Source: Capitella teleta
Taxonomy: Eukaryota > Annelida > Polychaeta > Capitellidae
DNA length: 64,000 nt
Direction of reading: 5' to 3'
Assembly (NCBI GenBank): GCA_000328365.1
Contig: KB310564.1
Location: 7,977 to 71,976 of the forward strand
A program made the translations under genes and the position numbers. Of this stretch, positions 35,601 to 49,100 are shown one piece after another (within the stretch, counting starts at the first letter, position 1; each line of letters opens with the position of its first letter). The notes under the pieces were generated by a model. It was given only the letters and a program-made list of their open reading frames with translations, did no database searches and was not told the DNA's origin.

Positions 35601-37860
35601 TTGAAAGACGGTCGAAAGAGGCTCTCATGGATCTCAGATCCGATAAAAGCGCGATAAGAACGAGAATGCGGGGAGGGGGGGGGGGGGTGGTGGCATCTTC
35701 ACTCGATCGTTGAGAGCCCCAAGCGATGGCTTCAATTCGCTTTGTGCAATTCCAGAGATACACCTCCGCCATTACGGTAATCCTCGTCAGGTCCTTGCGA
35801 TGAAAAGCTTCTTCGTTTAAATTGGTTTATCCACTAAGCAAACTTCGCCTCGAGCGCCTCGATCACTCGTCACTCGGAGTGAGTATTAGTTCTGTGAATA
35901 GAATCGCTTTTGTAGAGGCCTCTTCGCTTTCTCCAACTTCCTTCCTTCCCCTTTCATCAAGTTCTACTCGAAAGTGCAAAGATTTTTTCGTGTTACAAGC
36001 GGATTGCGTCATTTTATCTACTTTTGCAGAGACTCACAATGGAACCGTCTTCCGAGGGGTCGTTCGAGAGGAAAATCCTGCTGTAAAATGTATATAAAGT
36101 CTTTTTGGTTAAAGTCCGCAAATATAACATTAAAGGACTCAGAAGCTTCGATTTCAATCAGTTCATGAATGGATGCATGGAGCTATCGAGCTGAAACTAA
36201 CTTGGAAACAACTGTCGATTATGGATGACCCAATGTGTTCATCTCGACAGAGGGTCCTATTTAAGGTTCAACGTTAGATGTTAACGTATAACTACGTCAT
36301 TGAAATTATCATATTACTTGGTATGTATGAATAGATTGAATACGATTTAATAATAAAAAGTACATTTCGTGTACCATCTGGTTTTAAATGGCGCTTATTT
36401 TTGTCGTATACAGATGCAGAGCGGGTTACGTAAATATACAAAACATGGCTTGATTATTGATGCCATTTCTCTTGGTTTGTGTGATTTTCGTTCATATAAT
36501 TATAGTTTAATATTATAATTATTTTGGCATTAATCCAAACCAATCGAATCAACCCAACACGTGGTGCCACGTGATCACCTCGCCAGGTAAACTAATCACC
36601 AAGCAATAAGCGCTTTCTGTCAATATACCTTCGCTTTATTGGGAAGCCCTGCAGGTCACCATGAGGCACACCCGGGCGTGCCGCGCGCGGACAAATAGCC
36701 CCGCTTACGAGTTATAGCCCTGGCTAATTTCACGCTCAGCAAAGAGATTAGCACCGATGTGCTTCTTTGAGCAGGGCATGTGGGCAGGTGTGGGCAGGTG
36801 TGGGATTTACTTTGGGAGAGGGAAGACGGTCGTGTACCTCTATTGCCTTCGCCTCGTCGTGATGTGACTGCATGATATGAACACTGATCAAGCATCGATT
36901 GACGCGATTCCATTTCGCGCAATGATCACAAAGCGACGAAGTCTGAATGCGGGCATCTGCAGCGATTCTCACACTTCAATCCCAAATGAAGTGCGTCTGA
37001 TCGAATCGAAGTAAATTAGGCAAATCGGAATCGCTGACAGGAGAACAAACACAATTAAAGGAACTCTCTTCTTGTTGCTGTGCGACAGATCACTTCCTCA
37101 GGTGCATAATGTATAAAGGGACATGCACTCGGGGGGAGGAGGGGAGGGGGTGTCACGAGTGATTTGGTTCTGTGTGTGTATACTTGTCCTTCTTGCTTCT
37201 CAGAATTGATGGTGAGTCCAAGGTCGCTTCCCTTGAGCCTTGAAGGGCATCATTTCTTTGCGAATTAATTAGAAGTCATCGTATGATGATCATACGCACT
37301 CACATGAATGGTTCATCAGAACGATATGAATCGACAGAACGTATTCAGATCATTAATTCTTGAAATTGATTCCATCCGTCAAAAGCTTTTCATTAAATTG
37401 TCTTGTTTACTGCGATTCGATGTTAATTGGCGCTCGTGATCTCTTCTTAAAGCAGATATTGATACCCGGAAAAAAAGAGTGTTGCCTCGTTCCGCAGCAT
37501 TCAACTGACAATTAAATCTCAATTTTGTTCAATTTTGAAGATGAAGATACGAAGAATAAGAATGCAGTTGATTAAATTTCAAGGGAAAGTTCAAGCGGTA
37601 TCAGTTCCTGATTATAATAATTAAACGCAAACAAGAAGTTTGATTAAAGCAAATTATGACATCATAAAACAACGTAAGAGAAGAAGTCATTATGTTCTAT
37701 ACCCAAAAAATTTTTTGAGTAAACCGTTCACAGTTTTTACTTATTATTTATTCATTCATTCATTTATTTATTTTTTTTATTTTTATTTTTTATTTTTTAT
37801 TTTTATTTTTGTGTGTGTCTGCGATGGGGTTCACTTCGATGCAATACTGCATAATATTAT
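29635..37860. other. Long gene-free interval
   Basis: About 8 kb with no frame I can support. It holds poly-A and poly-C/poly-A tracts (about 32283-32294 and 32938-32965), a TA dinucleotide patch (about 32967-32980) and a poly-G tract (about 35677-35688). CpG-containing and GC-richer patches at 33400-33760 and 34540-35020 could be regulatory but show no decisive motif. Position upstream and downstream of dbx suggests a cis-regulatory landscape; that is inference. Confidence 0.4.
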
Positions 37861-37871
37861 CTAAGTAGAAT

Positions 37872-38102
<231 letters not shown>

Positions 38103-38107
<5 letters not shown>

Positions 38108-39180
38108 GTATGCGGGTGGTGAATGGCATTAACTTTCTCTCCCGGCATTAATGACTAAAGCGAGCAAAACAGGCGCTGAAAGGATTCATTTGAATAGCTT
38201 AATTAAATTACAATAATGTTTCATTTTACAATCAATCCCAAATTCTAATTATGCATTGATTATCCATACTAAATTATAATTCTGTATTAATTATGAGATA
38301 ATGAAAGTGATCGAATGTATTCAAAGAGTTGTTTTGTTCGCCGGTGAACTAACTGCATTTATATATTATATGCTTCTATTGGCGGCCTAACATGTAAATA
38401 GTGTGCATTCCCCCCCCCCCCTCGCCCAATACAGGGATATACAAAACATATTTCTATTAGACGTGCAAAAAGAGATGGAATCGGCCCTGTACATCTCTCT
38501 GCTACTACTTGCACCCAGAGTTGACATAATTATATTTCTGTTGTCCAAGTAATGAACTACGATAATTAATTCACAATGACTTTAATCGAAAGATACTAGC
38601 AGGCGCATGTGCATCGCGTATTGTATCCCTTCACTTCGATAGCAGTAAATTATTATTATTATGTAATAGTATTCAACAGCATTCCACGGTGTGTATTTCT
38701 TCCCGCGCAAATTTCGCGCCATGCATGCGCATGAATACATTTTCAAATGTGAAAAGTGCGATCAATGCTCCATTAAAGCGGATTAATGGCAAACGCAAAG
38801 CGTCGAAATTGAATCGATTTCGTCTCAAAATCTTGAGAGGCGATTGTATTCTAAAAAAAAGCTCTCTGGAATTATATATCCGCCTGACTTATTGACTTTG
38901 CCATCATCGAGCGTGAAACGCGCGTCTTAATTTCATAGCGGAGGCATTCGGAGATCGATTGAGTAAACAGGCTCCGCTCATCGATTGACTTCTTCATTAG
39001 CGAGCGCTTCTGCGAAACAACAAGCACTTCATTCATCTTTTGAGAGGCGACGATTGATCTCTAAGCCGATCGGAAGTGACTTCGGAAGTGACTCGCTCAT
39101 TGGCTTCCGTGGGAGATGTCATTAGATCGAATTATGGAGTTATAGACAACATGTCACCTTTCTCGGTTCTCATGCAGTTT
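38103..39180. other. Gene-free interval up to the assembly gap
   Basis: Only a poly-C tract (about 38410-38421) and AT-rich DNA. No supported gene. Confidence 0.5.
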
Positions 39181-39230
39181 NNNNNNNNNNNNNNNNNNNN
39201 NNNNNNNNNNNNNNNNNNNNNNNNNNNNNN
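39181..39230. other. Assembly gap, 50 N
   Basis: Exactly 50 undetermined bases, a conventional scaffold-gap placeholder, so the true length is probably unknown. Confidence 0.98.
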
Positions 39231-40736
39231 GTTAAAAATGGACTTTGAGTCGTTATTTGATGCACCATAAATGATTCCTATGCCTGGCCCACACAAGGAA
39301 TATCATCGCTAACGATTTCGCGGGCGATATATTGCTAACTAGGCGTGACGTCAGCAGCTGTGATGAAACACCGAGTTCCCCATCTTTTACAATGGGCCTC
39401 GTCATATCAGCGTGTCCTGCGACTAAACCCTTGGATATTTTTTTATTTTCTTTTCGGAAATAGATAGAATAATCATTTTGCCACCAGTCAGGCGCGAAAA
39501 AAAAAATATTTTTCGCTATTTTTCTTATTTTAACAAGCGATTTTCTAGGACACCTACCATGTTTCTCATCCTGAAACAGTAAAAAGGTCAGCCAGAGTGC
39601 ACCACGCATGCGCTTTCGTTTCGTAAACAACAAAGATGTCCTTTTATGGCGAAGATGCTCTGCTCTGATTGGCTGAAATCGATAGCTTCACGAGGGGAAC
39701 GGGACCAATCACGGCAAGCCTTCAGCTGACGTTTGCCTCCTATACTTCGTAATGGAAGCCATTCTCCCATAGGCCCAATGCTAACCCCGATATTCGAAAT
39801 GCATTATTTCCTTACGCTTGCATCCAGGCATGATGTTTTTGGTACGGAATGCTATCAATTGGTGCTATGAGTCAATAGAACATCACTTAAAATTCAGTTC
39901 CCCATCCCTTTAAGGACACATCATTGTGTGTGAGCAGTGCTCAGCACGATGGCCCGCTTCTAAATTGATCAAACTGCAAGTTATGCGCGCGCATAAACGT
40001 ACATCATGATCTCAATGCCAATTAATATTACTTAGCCTTGCATTCGTATGCTGTTCGTCCTACATGAGATGATCGGTATTGGATCCCTTATCGTGCGATT
40101 TTCGCGACACGTTTTTTTTTTTTTTTTTTTTTTATTTTTTATTTTTTATTTTTATTTTTATTTTTTAATATTCACATATTTGAACTCTTTATTAACACGA
40201 CAGACCTGTGCGAAATACAAGCAGCCCTTTTTTGGGTAGTTTTGGCTATTACGCCAAACCAACAATTCGCATTGATATCGGGATATAATATCAGCTACCT
40301 ATTATTACATAATTATACGAAGAAGCGAAGTGTGGAAGATAAAAGTTTGTTTCTGGACAGGCAAACAAACACGGTGTATTTGCTTTCGGTGCGATCCTAG
40401 AATTGTGAAACTATCACCGTAATAATTATGTCATATAATTATGTCATATAATTATGTCATATAATTATGTCATATAATTATGTATCATAATTATGAGCTT
40501 CGTTCGACCTGATCACCGAGTTCTAACACTAGTTTATAGACAGCTATGACATTATTTATTTTTCCCCTTTCAATTCATTTCTACACAAATAAATCTACCT
40601 ATATGTATAAAATACTCAATCGCCTATCGATCGACGTTCGAGTGAAGCGTCCATTGTGATAAAATGATTAAATATAATAATTGTTCATACGTGATGCAAT
40701 AAGTCAGAGAGTAAATTAAACGAGTTACTTATTATT
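39231..40736. other. Gap flank with promoter-like motifs and low-complexity DNA
   Basis: 39600-39710 has CGCATGCGC (39605-39613), an inverted CCAAT box (39668-39672) and a forward CCAAT box (39705-39709), but no gene starts nearby; part of one may be hidden in the gap. The sequence AGTTCCCCATC occurs at about 39374 and 39893, resembling the ends of the fold-back element at 24870, so this may be a related mobile element. A poly-T tract covers about 40112-40160. Confidence 0.35.
40424..40497. repeat. 13-bp tandem repeat, 5.7 copies
   Basis: Unit AATTATGTCATAT repeated exactly four times (40424-40475), then a variant unit and a partial one. The unit contains an ATAATTAT palindrome across junctions, so it offers repeated TAAT homeodomain-type cores. 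Confidence 0.95.
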
Positions 40737-40742
40737 TTTATT
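40737..40742 (-). terminator. Polyadenylation signal of dbx
   Basis: AATAAA on the minus strand, about 240 bases after the dbx stop codon. Confidence 0.5.
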
Positions 40743-40979
40743 AACATATTCAAACACACGACATTGAAGACAAGCCAAAGTCACGTGATGTGCCGGCTAC
40801 CATGACAAGGCCGTCATCACGTGATATAAACAGTGAGAGGAAAAAAAAAATAATGTAAACAAAAAAAATCCTGAATCGCATTCAGCTGCAGTACATTAAA
40901 ATAAAAATGAGAAAAAGACGACTAGCTCTGTTGGAAGAATAACATCGATACTGTCTTTCGAGAGGGATAAATCCCGACT

Positions 40980-43900
40980 TCAAGAAACACAAATTTCTTC
41001 CCCGTCGACATCACTCTCCTCATCATCGTCTTCCTCGTCATCTTCGCTTTCCATTTTTGAAGATTCCATGTCACCGATCAGGGCAGGGTGCGTTGACGAA
41101 CCTCGCAAGTCGAGCGGTTCGTACATTTCCGAATTTATGAGGTTCGATTCGGTTCGGATCGGAGATGTGGTGTGCAGCCCTAGCTCGTCGCTGAGGTCTG
41201 GTTTTGGGTTGTCTTTGCTAGGGATCGTCGCTTCCCGGGATCCTCCCGAAGACAGCAGCTCCCGTTCTTTGGAGTTCCGCCATTTCATGCGACGGTTCTG
41301 GAACCAAATTTTGACCTGAAAAGGAGAAGAAAAACATGAGTCATCGGTGATCAGGTGTTGAATGAATACGCGCATTAAATCAAATCACTAGCTGAGTAGG
41401 TTGACTACATTAAACAAGACACAATGCAAACACTTAGATGCCGCACATGATGCAGAGATGGCATCAGCGACATGGAATCTTTGATCCTCTGTTTAAGCTA
41501 TGCAAATGAGGTCGAGACGAGATGGAACAGGGGTCATTAGAGCCTCTTATCGAGATGGAAATTCACGATATTCAGCGAAATGAACGGTGCGATATGCATT
41601 CATGAAGTTCGTCTCGCTTATCTCTGTTATCGATGGATCGCTGATGATCACACCGCTAGCTTCTGTTCATTTCAACAGAAAAGACATGCAGCGCCACGAA
41701 GAATGCAGCGGATAGATGCATGATTCCAGAAAATAAGATGGAGTGCCGACTGAATTAAACACGATGTTTTCAAGTGCTCTGATGCCGAGTGAGTGAGAAT
41801 AATGGGGTGGGGGTGCCCGTTTTATTTGCCAATTGTTCTTTGCGAAAGAATTGGAAATAATTGAAATCGACAAAACCGCCATAACACTCGTTGAGTCGTT
41901 GCTTCATTGTGATCAAGCACAAAACTCTTAATCCACTCCTCAAGCCACTCGACAAACGCCAAACGCAGAGCGCGAAATTCGCTCTTTGTAATGAAATGAT
42001 GATGAACGATCGTCAGATCAAAGCCCATTTCTTCGATTTCAGCCGCGGACTTCACAGACGCGAATACTTGACTTTTTCAGCCTCCGCTAGGCGCCGGCCA
42101 TGTTGGAAATATTGGAGTGTTTAAGCTTTGTTTACATTCGGGCGACGGTGCGCGTGAGACGGTGTATCCAAGTGAAGATGTCCACGCGGCCATGATGGAT
42201 GGCGTCCAACGTCCATCTGTCGACTCCTAATTCGCCATTTATCGTCCATTTATCACGCATTAAAGCCAGGCCGCGTGGACAGCGGCTGGGAAAGGTCTTC
42301 TCTTGCCCCAAAGGGTCACTTCGAGGCGGTGTATATTAATTTTTAGCGATTGACCCCCCGCGAGATAAAAGCGATGACCATATCGCAGTCGCACGGGTCC
42401 GACGTGCTCACCCATCGATTCGCACGCGAATGAGTAGCCAGCAGTGGTAATTGTTTTAACAACACGCGGGTCATATACTAAATCTATTTAATCTAATTGT
42501 GCCGAAGCGCATGTTGAATTGTTTGCTCTACCGCCGTCCTGTGCTTCGTGCTTATGTTTGATGTAGTTTTTCCCTCGCCTTTGATCTCAACATAGCGATG
42601 TGCAATTCAGACACGAACGCAACGTAAACAGGTGTTTGCGCATGCGCGTTGACCTCATTATCAACCAACCTGCGAATCTTTCAAGCCGAGTTTCTCCGCG
42701 AGTTTCTTTCGGTCTGGTTTGCTGATGTACTTCTGCTTCTGAAACATCTTCTCCAGTCCCTTGCGCTGGAAGTCGGAGAACACGGCCCTGCGCAACATCC
42801 CTCGTCGCGGCTTCCCGCGCATCCCGTTCAGGAAGCTGAACGCCGCTGCGTTCGGGATTCCGGGGAATAGTGCTGATCCTGGATGACGAATATTCATGAG
42901 GGTCATTTGAGAGATCATCATAATGCAGTCTCACCTGGGAAATACGGATGGCGCATGAATCCGGACATGACGTCACCGCCACGTGGAGGAGTGGGTGCGC
43001 ATCCGTTGCAGGGAGGCATCGGATGACATCCGCCCTTGGAGGCAGCCATGGCGGCGGCCGCTTGCTGCAGGGAGGACGCGTGCAGGGGGAAGGGGTAGGG
43101 CCCGAAGGCGGACGACAGGGCTGGACGTCCAGAGGGGGACGGAAGGGAGGAACGAGGGGACGGCGATGACGACGAAGGAGACGATGATAGACGGCAACCT
43201 GAAGGGAATAAGAGAAATTTCATGTATCAATGGGCCCAGTGCATTGTGCATGGTAATGGTTGAAAGTAAACTATATAGTCTTGTATATATTAAGATATGC
43301 AAGCATGCGGTATAAACTGGATGTTTTCTTATTTAATCGTTTTTGTTTTTGTTTTTTTTGGTTTTTTTTATTAATGTTGACTTTGCTTATATTAGTTTTA
43401 AATCAGTATAAATGAGATGATATTAAAAAAATAATATATTCTTTAAAACCAAGTGTCATTGAGTTTGAGTTTATTGAAACATGCGAAATGAACACAGTTG
43501 AAGTCGATTTGTGTTTGTCGAAGCCTCTAATCATTTCGGCTTTTCGTGTCTTCGTCAAAGCACGTGTTTCAGGACCCTCGACATCGGTTCGTGGAGACGC
43601 ATGCCATCAGGTGCTCAGAGCACGAATCACCTGCGACGCTTCAAACGATTACGACAAAAAGTGCAAGCGCCGCTTAGTATATCTGGTGGGCGATCTCTGT
43701 GGTCGCAGTCAAGCGTTATCACTGACCATTCACTGACCAATGAGGGTTCACTCAGGTATTCAATAGACGCGCATTTGCATCGTGAGGCAATCGGGCGCAA
43801 ATTGCTCGTTGATTGTGTTTCTTTTTGATACATGATACAGGGCGTTGATGTGCTCCTTTCATAATGCGGCTGTAATTTAAGCAAATCCGTTTCTTGTATT

Positions 43901-45918
43901 TGCGTGATTGAATCGCCCGCAGCTTCATTTCTTTCTCTCTTAATTCATTAACTCATTGAGTTAAATCTCATCGCGTGAATATCAATGAGGAGGGTTTTTT
44001 TATTATCTTGTATCAAGAGACCATTTAGTATTCAATTTTAAACGAGGGTACGGGCTGACCAATGGCCAGGGCGGCATGTGCCGCTACATCACGTGGTATA
44101 CAGGAGGAAAAGCCGAAAGTTAAAAGATTACATCGGAATAACATATACACGCGACAGTTATGTAATACATTTAGAAAGACATGCAGATGAAATCGCTAGA
44201 AATCGGTCACACGCCATCATAAATTACCCAATCGAAGTTACGCAAAATGGCGTGCTATTTCCCGGTTCGCACATTTATTTACGTCATCCTATGACGTAAC
44301 ACTCGACTGAATTTCATGAAAGTAATCGTAAACTAAATAGGCGTCAACCGAAAAGTCATCGATATTTGAGCAAAAGACAAAAGACAATTATTAGCTCATT
44401 CTTTGAAATTCATGGCGACAGATTTGCATCTGCATCACACAAGCGGAAGCAGGGTATCTGGTGACGCAATATGACCACTGTCACAGCAATGACCAGTGCG
44501 TATGTTAACAAAGCGATTACCAACAGGCTGTGACCACCGCACGATCAACGCCGAAATCCGTGTGTGCGATGCATGCATTACCTCTAATTAAATTACATGA
44601 CCGCTGCTGCAAAGTATATATGCGCTGCATTTAATGAATCGTTTGCGGTGCGTTTTAAGCACGGTTTATGCGCATTTTGGTCGATGAATTTATGATGAGG
44701 AAAAGAGGAAAAATAAAGTGGACTTAAATAGGTTTTTCTGTGTGGGTGATTCATATAATTATATGCATGCAAATTTGTGATTCATAGTGATTAATGCAGA
44801 CATTCGTTTGTCATATCAATTCACTTTCTATTCATATTAATAAGGTTATACACATCGAAAAATGAAAATTTCATGCTCATACGTGGATTTTATATACATG
44901 TTTTTATGCTGGTATTAAAGTACCGTTTACTTACGAAGTAAAATGTTAATTTGTATAAAAGACGCCGCCTTGTAAGTTTCATTCTTTGCATACATTATGG
45001 CAATAAAGCCTCTATCCTAATGATTGAGGGATTATGTAGTAACACAGTTTAAAGAATCAGAAACATTCCTCTTGTTTAGTAGTATACAGGTACAACATGG
45101 ACTCAATTAAATTAGATAAAATTTTATCTAGCATAACATGCATTATTATAGACATTTAGAGTATAGATGGAGCTAATTATTTGATAGCGAGCGTGCACGA
45201 TTAAAGCTCTTTAGTTTACCAATAAATCATCATTATTCGTATACTTGAAAATGTTTGATGCACTTTTTTTTACGATTCTCGGCGTCCGATTCCCTGCTGA
45301 CGCCATTCGCTAAATAACCCCCCCCCCCCAAACGGTCACATGACGAGGGAACCAGATATAATTGTGGATCATTCAGATTGATTCACGTAACCATGTTTAG
45401 CGAGATCTTGTGCGATTATGTAATGAGTTATAAATTCCGAAAGTGATCTCACCGTGCGAATTGTGTTGCTTTGGTGACGTCACACGAGTATTGGGAGCCA
45501 GGATCGCGTTCACTCCGAACTTCAAGAACGGTTTCTCGCTGTCGGGAGATTCGACTCTGGTCGAAGTGGCGTCGTCCATGGACGACTTCACCCCTTCTTC
45601 GTCGTCAGTGCATGACGCGCGGCGTTCCTTGTGCAGCAGCGGTGGGGAGGGGGAAGGACTGTCCGAGGTCTTCCTCGGGGGTGACGGGGATCCAACATTC
45701 AGGCCGAGGGCCCTGCGCACGTGCATGGGCGGTGGAGGGGCAAAGAGCCCGTGTGCGTGGAGCTGCCTCTCCCGCAGGAGGCTCTCGACCAGGAACGGCG
45801 ACGGTCCCCCTGGTCCCTGAGGTCCTCCGAGGCCCGACGCGCCCCGCAGCATGCCCGGGTAGAAGTGAGACGGCGTGAGGAGGTTGTCGGTGAACATGTT
45901 CTTTGGAAGTCCGTACAT
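40980..45918 (-). CDS. dbx: dbx homeobox transcription factor
   Basis: A DNA-binding repressor that patterns interneuron progenitors in bilaterians. Four exons: 45918-45453, 43198-42935, 42878-42670, 41315-40980; 424 residues (human DBX1 is shorter). The homeodomain at about 268-327 reads RRGMLRRAVFSDFQRKGLEK, then KYISKPDRKKLAEKLGLKDS and VKIWFQNRRMKWRNSKEREL, nearly identical to vertebrate DBX1. It is split by an intron between Q and VKIW, a site shared by many homeobox genes. Two repressor-type motifs precede it: eh1-like FLVESLL (42-48) and FLKFGVNAIL (131-140). The tail keeps ELLSSGGSRE, PDLSDE and an acidic end, VDGEEICVS. Exon 2 is a serine/proline/alanine-rich spacer with no counterpart I recognise. 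Introns of 2254 and 1354 nt stand out against the 50-nt introns nearby. The start ATG is the only one upstream of the eh1 motif in frame. Confidence 0.95.
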
Positions 45919-46036
45919 GAGGAGATCGATGGCCTAAGTCCTCAATGAACCAGGGTGTGGATCATTGTGTGCTTCGATCAAGCTCCGATCATCCTTTTAC
46001 GGCAACAAAACACCCGTAAGTGCACCCTCTGCTCTG

Positions 46037-46150
46037 ATTGGCTGGGAGCTGCGCAATGCCCTCATTAGCATACATTATGCACGCGGGCTGCCTCGCTGAT
46101 TGGCAGACAGACATGCTGGATTGGCCTCTCACAATGGAAGTGGGCGGGGC
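46037..46150 (-). promoter_or_regulatory. dbx promoter: three CCAAT boxes and a GC box
   Basis: Read towards dbx, CCAAT occurs at 46124-46120, 46103-46099 and 46041-46037, with a GC box (GGGCGGGGC on the plus strand) at 46142-46150. All lie 119-232 bases upstream of the dbx start codon. This is a typical CCAAT/Sp1-type promoter arrangement. The start site itself is inferred. Confidence 0.6.
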
Positions 46151-49100
46151 TTGGTTCTGAGGGGACTTGAGCGTCACGGGCAATTAGCTTTTAATTAAAC
46201 TCTTCCCTGTGAGAGCCACCGAAACGACGGAAACAAACATTGTCAATCATGATGAGTACTCAAGACGAACGGTGGCATCAGGATTAAGATGGAGAGCAAT
46301 GCGATTACGACAGATCATCAACAGCGCGTAATTAAATGAATCTTATTTGGAAAAATAGTTATCAAATGTCTGAATAATTTTGCAGAAAATTATGCATGAT
46401 TTATGTTCGATCTCATTGCATTATTAATCAGCTGTAAACTATCATAATGTTACCTTTTCAGTTTAATGCATAATTTATATGTGTGTAATAATTGAATCTT
46501 TTAATCTATGATAAACTTTAGAATTACTTGACTTCACTGTGCTACAAGTATATCCAAGTACATGGATCATTACATTTCCTTCGTTCTGCAGAGCCCAGCA
46601 TCCGCCATAAATTGATTTATGTAATATATATCAGCATTTGATGAGAGCAGATACAGAAATTAAATGATAAAGGCTATGCATATGAAATAAACTATATTTA
46701 TCCATTCACGTCTATACATTATTTGGAACAAATGCTTCTTTATTAACTTCTCATGCGACCAGCATTGCATACATTCCAATGATATTGATAATGAAACTTT
46801 GATTAAATTGATTTTAAAGATTTCCTACATCGAATTATATCGTATACGTCGGGATACAGATTGCATATGATACATTGTATAGACTACAGATGCTCCAGTA
46901 CACGTAATATTCGCCGCCCATTTTGAGAGCGAAAGGGTCACCTGGTGACCTGCTAGAATCCCGTTTCGCCCGTGGGTTGCTTGATAATCACTAATCAGAC
47001 ATAGATATTAACTCCCCACCACCCGGCAAACACTTGAATTTCACTCATCTCGAGGGAGCAGACATTTGCCTCAAGTGCTGCTCCGCATTCGAGCAATTAC
47101 AGGCCCATTATGGACTCAATGATGGACCACAACGATGGGCCAGATGGCCCAGACAGTGATGGGGCCACTTGTCCGTGAAAGGTCGGCGGCCCAGGACCAG
47201 GTCCGAGCCACACCGCATCTCTTAAAGCGAGAGAATTGGATTAAGAACCGAGTGTGAAATTGATTCTGAAAGTGACACTTCACGCGTGGCGATCATTGGT
47301 TCATTTGGAGGACTTGCGTCACATCCGGTAACGAGAAAGAGGCTCTTCAGGAGGAAAGGTTTGATTTTGGGCTCAGGCTAATTGCTTTGCTATAATCATC
47401 AAAAGAGAAGACTTAGGACTGTCGCGTGCGCACAGGCGGATGGTCAGGTGCTGAAAGCAATCGCAGGTGACGATGCGTTTCATCCAAAGTGTAATACGCC
47501 GATTGAACACACGCTCAATTGTGCGCGTATTTGTCCAACGGAACAGTCGACCAGCAAGCAAATTAAGAAGGAACAGACGTCAACAGCAGAAACAGTTGAA
47601 TATGCAGGTGTACTCTGTACATGTATGCAACTATTGTATTACTAGTATTAAAATCCCATAACTGTATAAGGTCATCTGTATGATGCAATCTGCAATAAAA
47701 TGCTCAAAATAAAAAGCATAAAAATAAAACAAAAGATAAGAGGAAATCAAATTTACACCAGCAACGACGATGCCCAAATCATAAAGAAATAATTCTTGTT
47801 TTATTTTGCACTAAATATAAATAATCAAGATTCCTCTCCAAATGATTCGCAGAACAACGATCGATCAAAAGCAATAATTCTCGATCTAAATCCGATTAGA
47901 GGAAGTACATCAGCACCGAGTGCGCGAGTTAAATCATTACGATGATAAACATCGCCTTCCATGACGGACACATATCTCATTTAGTCACGGTGATAATACA
48001 AGCAATCGAAGAAAAAAGATGAGCGATTTTCCGCTCTGTAGTAAATTATGTTATTTCTAAGAACTTGGTTGCTAAAAACGTAAGCGCCACAGTGCTTATT
48101 GCGTTTGACATAATATTTGCAACGAGCGTTTATTGAAATAAGTTATTTTATTTCTTCTTTCCTAGTAACGACTGAGTTTTATCAAATTTTATGCGCATGT
48201 CTCGATTGATATTCCATAGGCGGCTGTCAAATACGAAATTATCGCCGATAAGTTTGATTTGGCGATTTGGATGCTGAGAATAACAAATAACATATCTCTG
48301 ATATGCAGTGTACAACACTGTCCTTGAGCGGGGAAAAACCAACAACAACAACTACCCGATCCGACGAATGCATCAACACGCACGCACGGTAAAAAAAAAA
48401 AAAAAAAAAAAAATCAGAAGAAGGGTGGGTGTATTCCGAATCTTTTTCGGGTCTGCTTACAAGTTGATCCTCTGTCATTTGCACCACGCACAAATTTATT
48501 CGCAACACTTGTCATCTCACCATTACAATACAGACAAGTTGAATAGAAGAATAATAGAAGAATTAATTCTTGAATAGCCACCGGTTGCCAATTTTGATTT
48601 TGATAGACGAAGTGACGGGGAGACTCGGGGCTCTCCGTCCGGTATAGGTCTCGTTCGGGAGAAGTCGGAACCTAACGGAAGTTTATTACTTCGGGCTACT
48701 TCGGGGACCTCGTGCACGACAACCAAAGAGCCATGCAGTTCTTAAAATTCGCCCTCATAGGGTCTTACACTGTTCTTATATTCTTCCTCTATGAGTATAT
48801 ATAAACGCCATCTACTGGTACATGCAAACAACATGTACACCCATATAATTATTATAACAACAAATTGTACTGAGGTGGTTAAATTGAAGCAAGAGTCGAG
48901 GACACCCTCCTCTTCAGACCGTCGTCCACTCTGTAAATGTTGTGAAAAATAGGCTGCCTTGAATCATTTCTGGATGTGCGCTCATCTGACCACGTACTTC
49001 TGCTGGCACACAAGGACACCATGGTGAGTGGTGCCGTGGTGTGTGCAGGCCCGTGACCAGCTTTCCAAGAATGTGGGGGGGGGGGGTGTTACGACAGTGG

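Noticed and set aside
39253-39633. 126-codon minus-strand frame beside the gap
   Set aside because: No recognisable domain, poly-phenylalanine from an A/T run, and overlap with element-like sequence.
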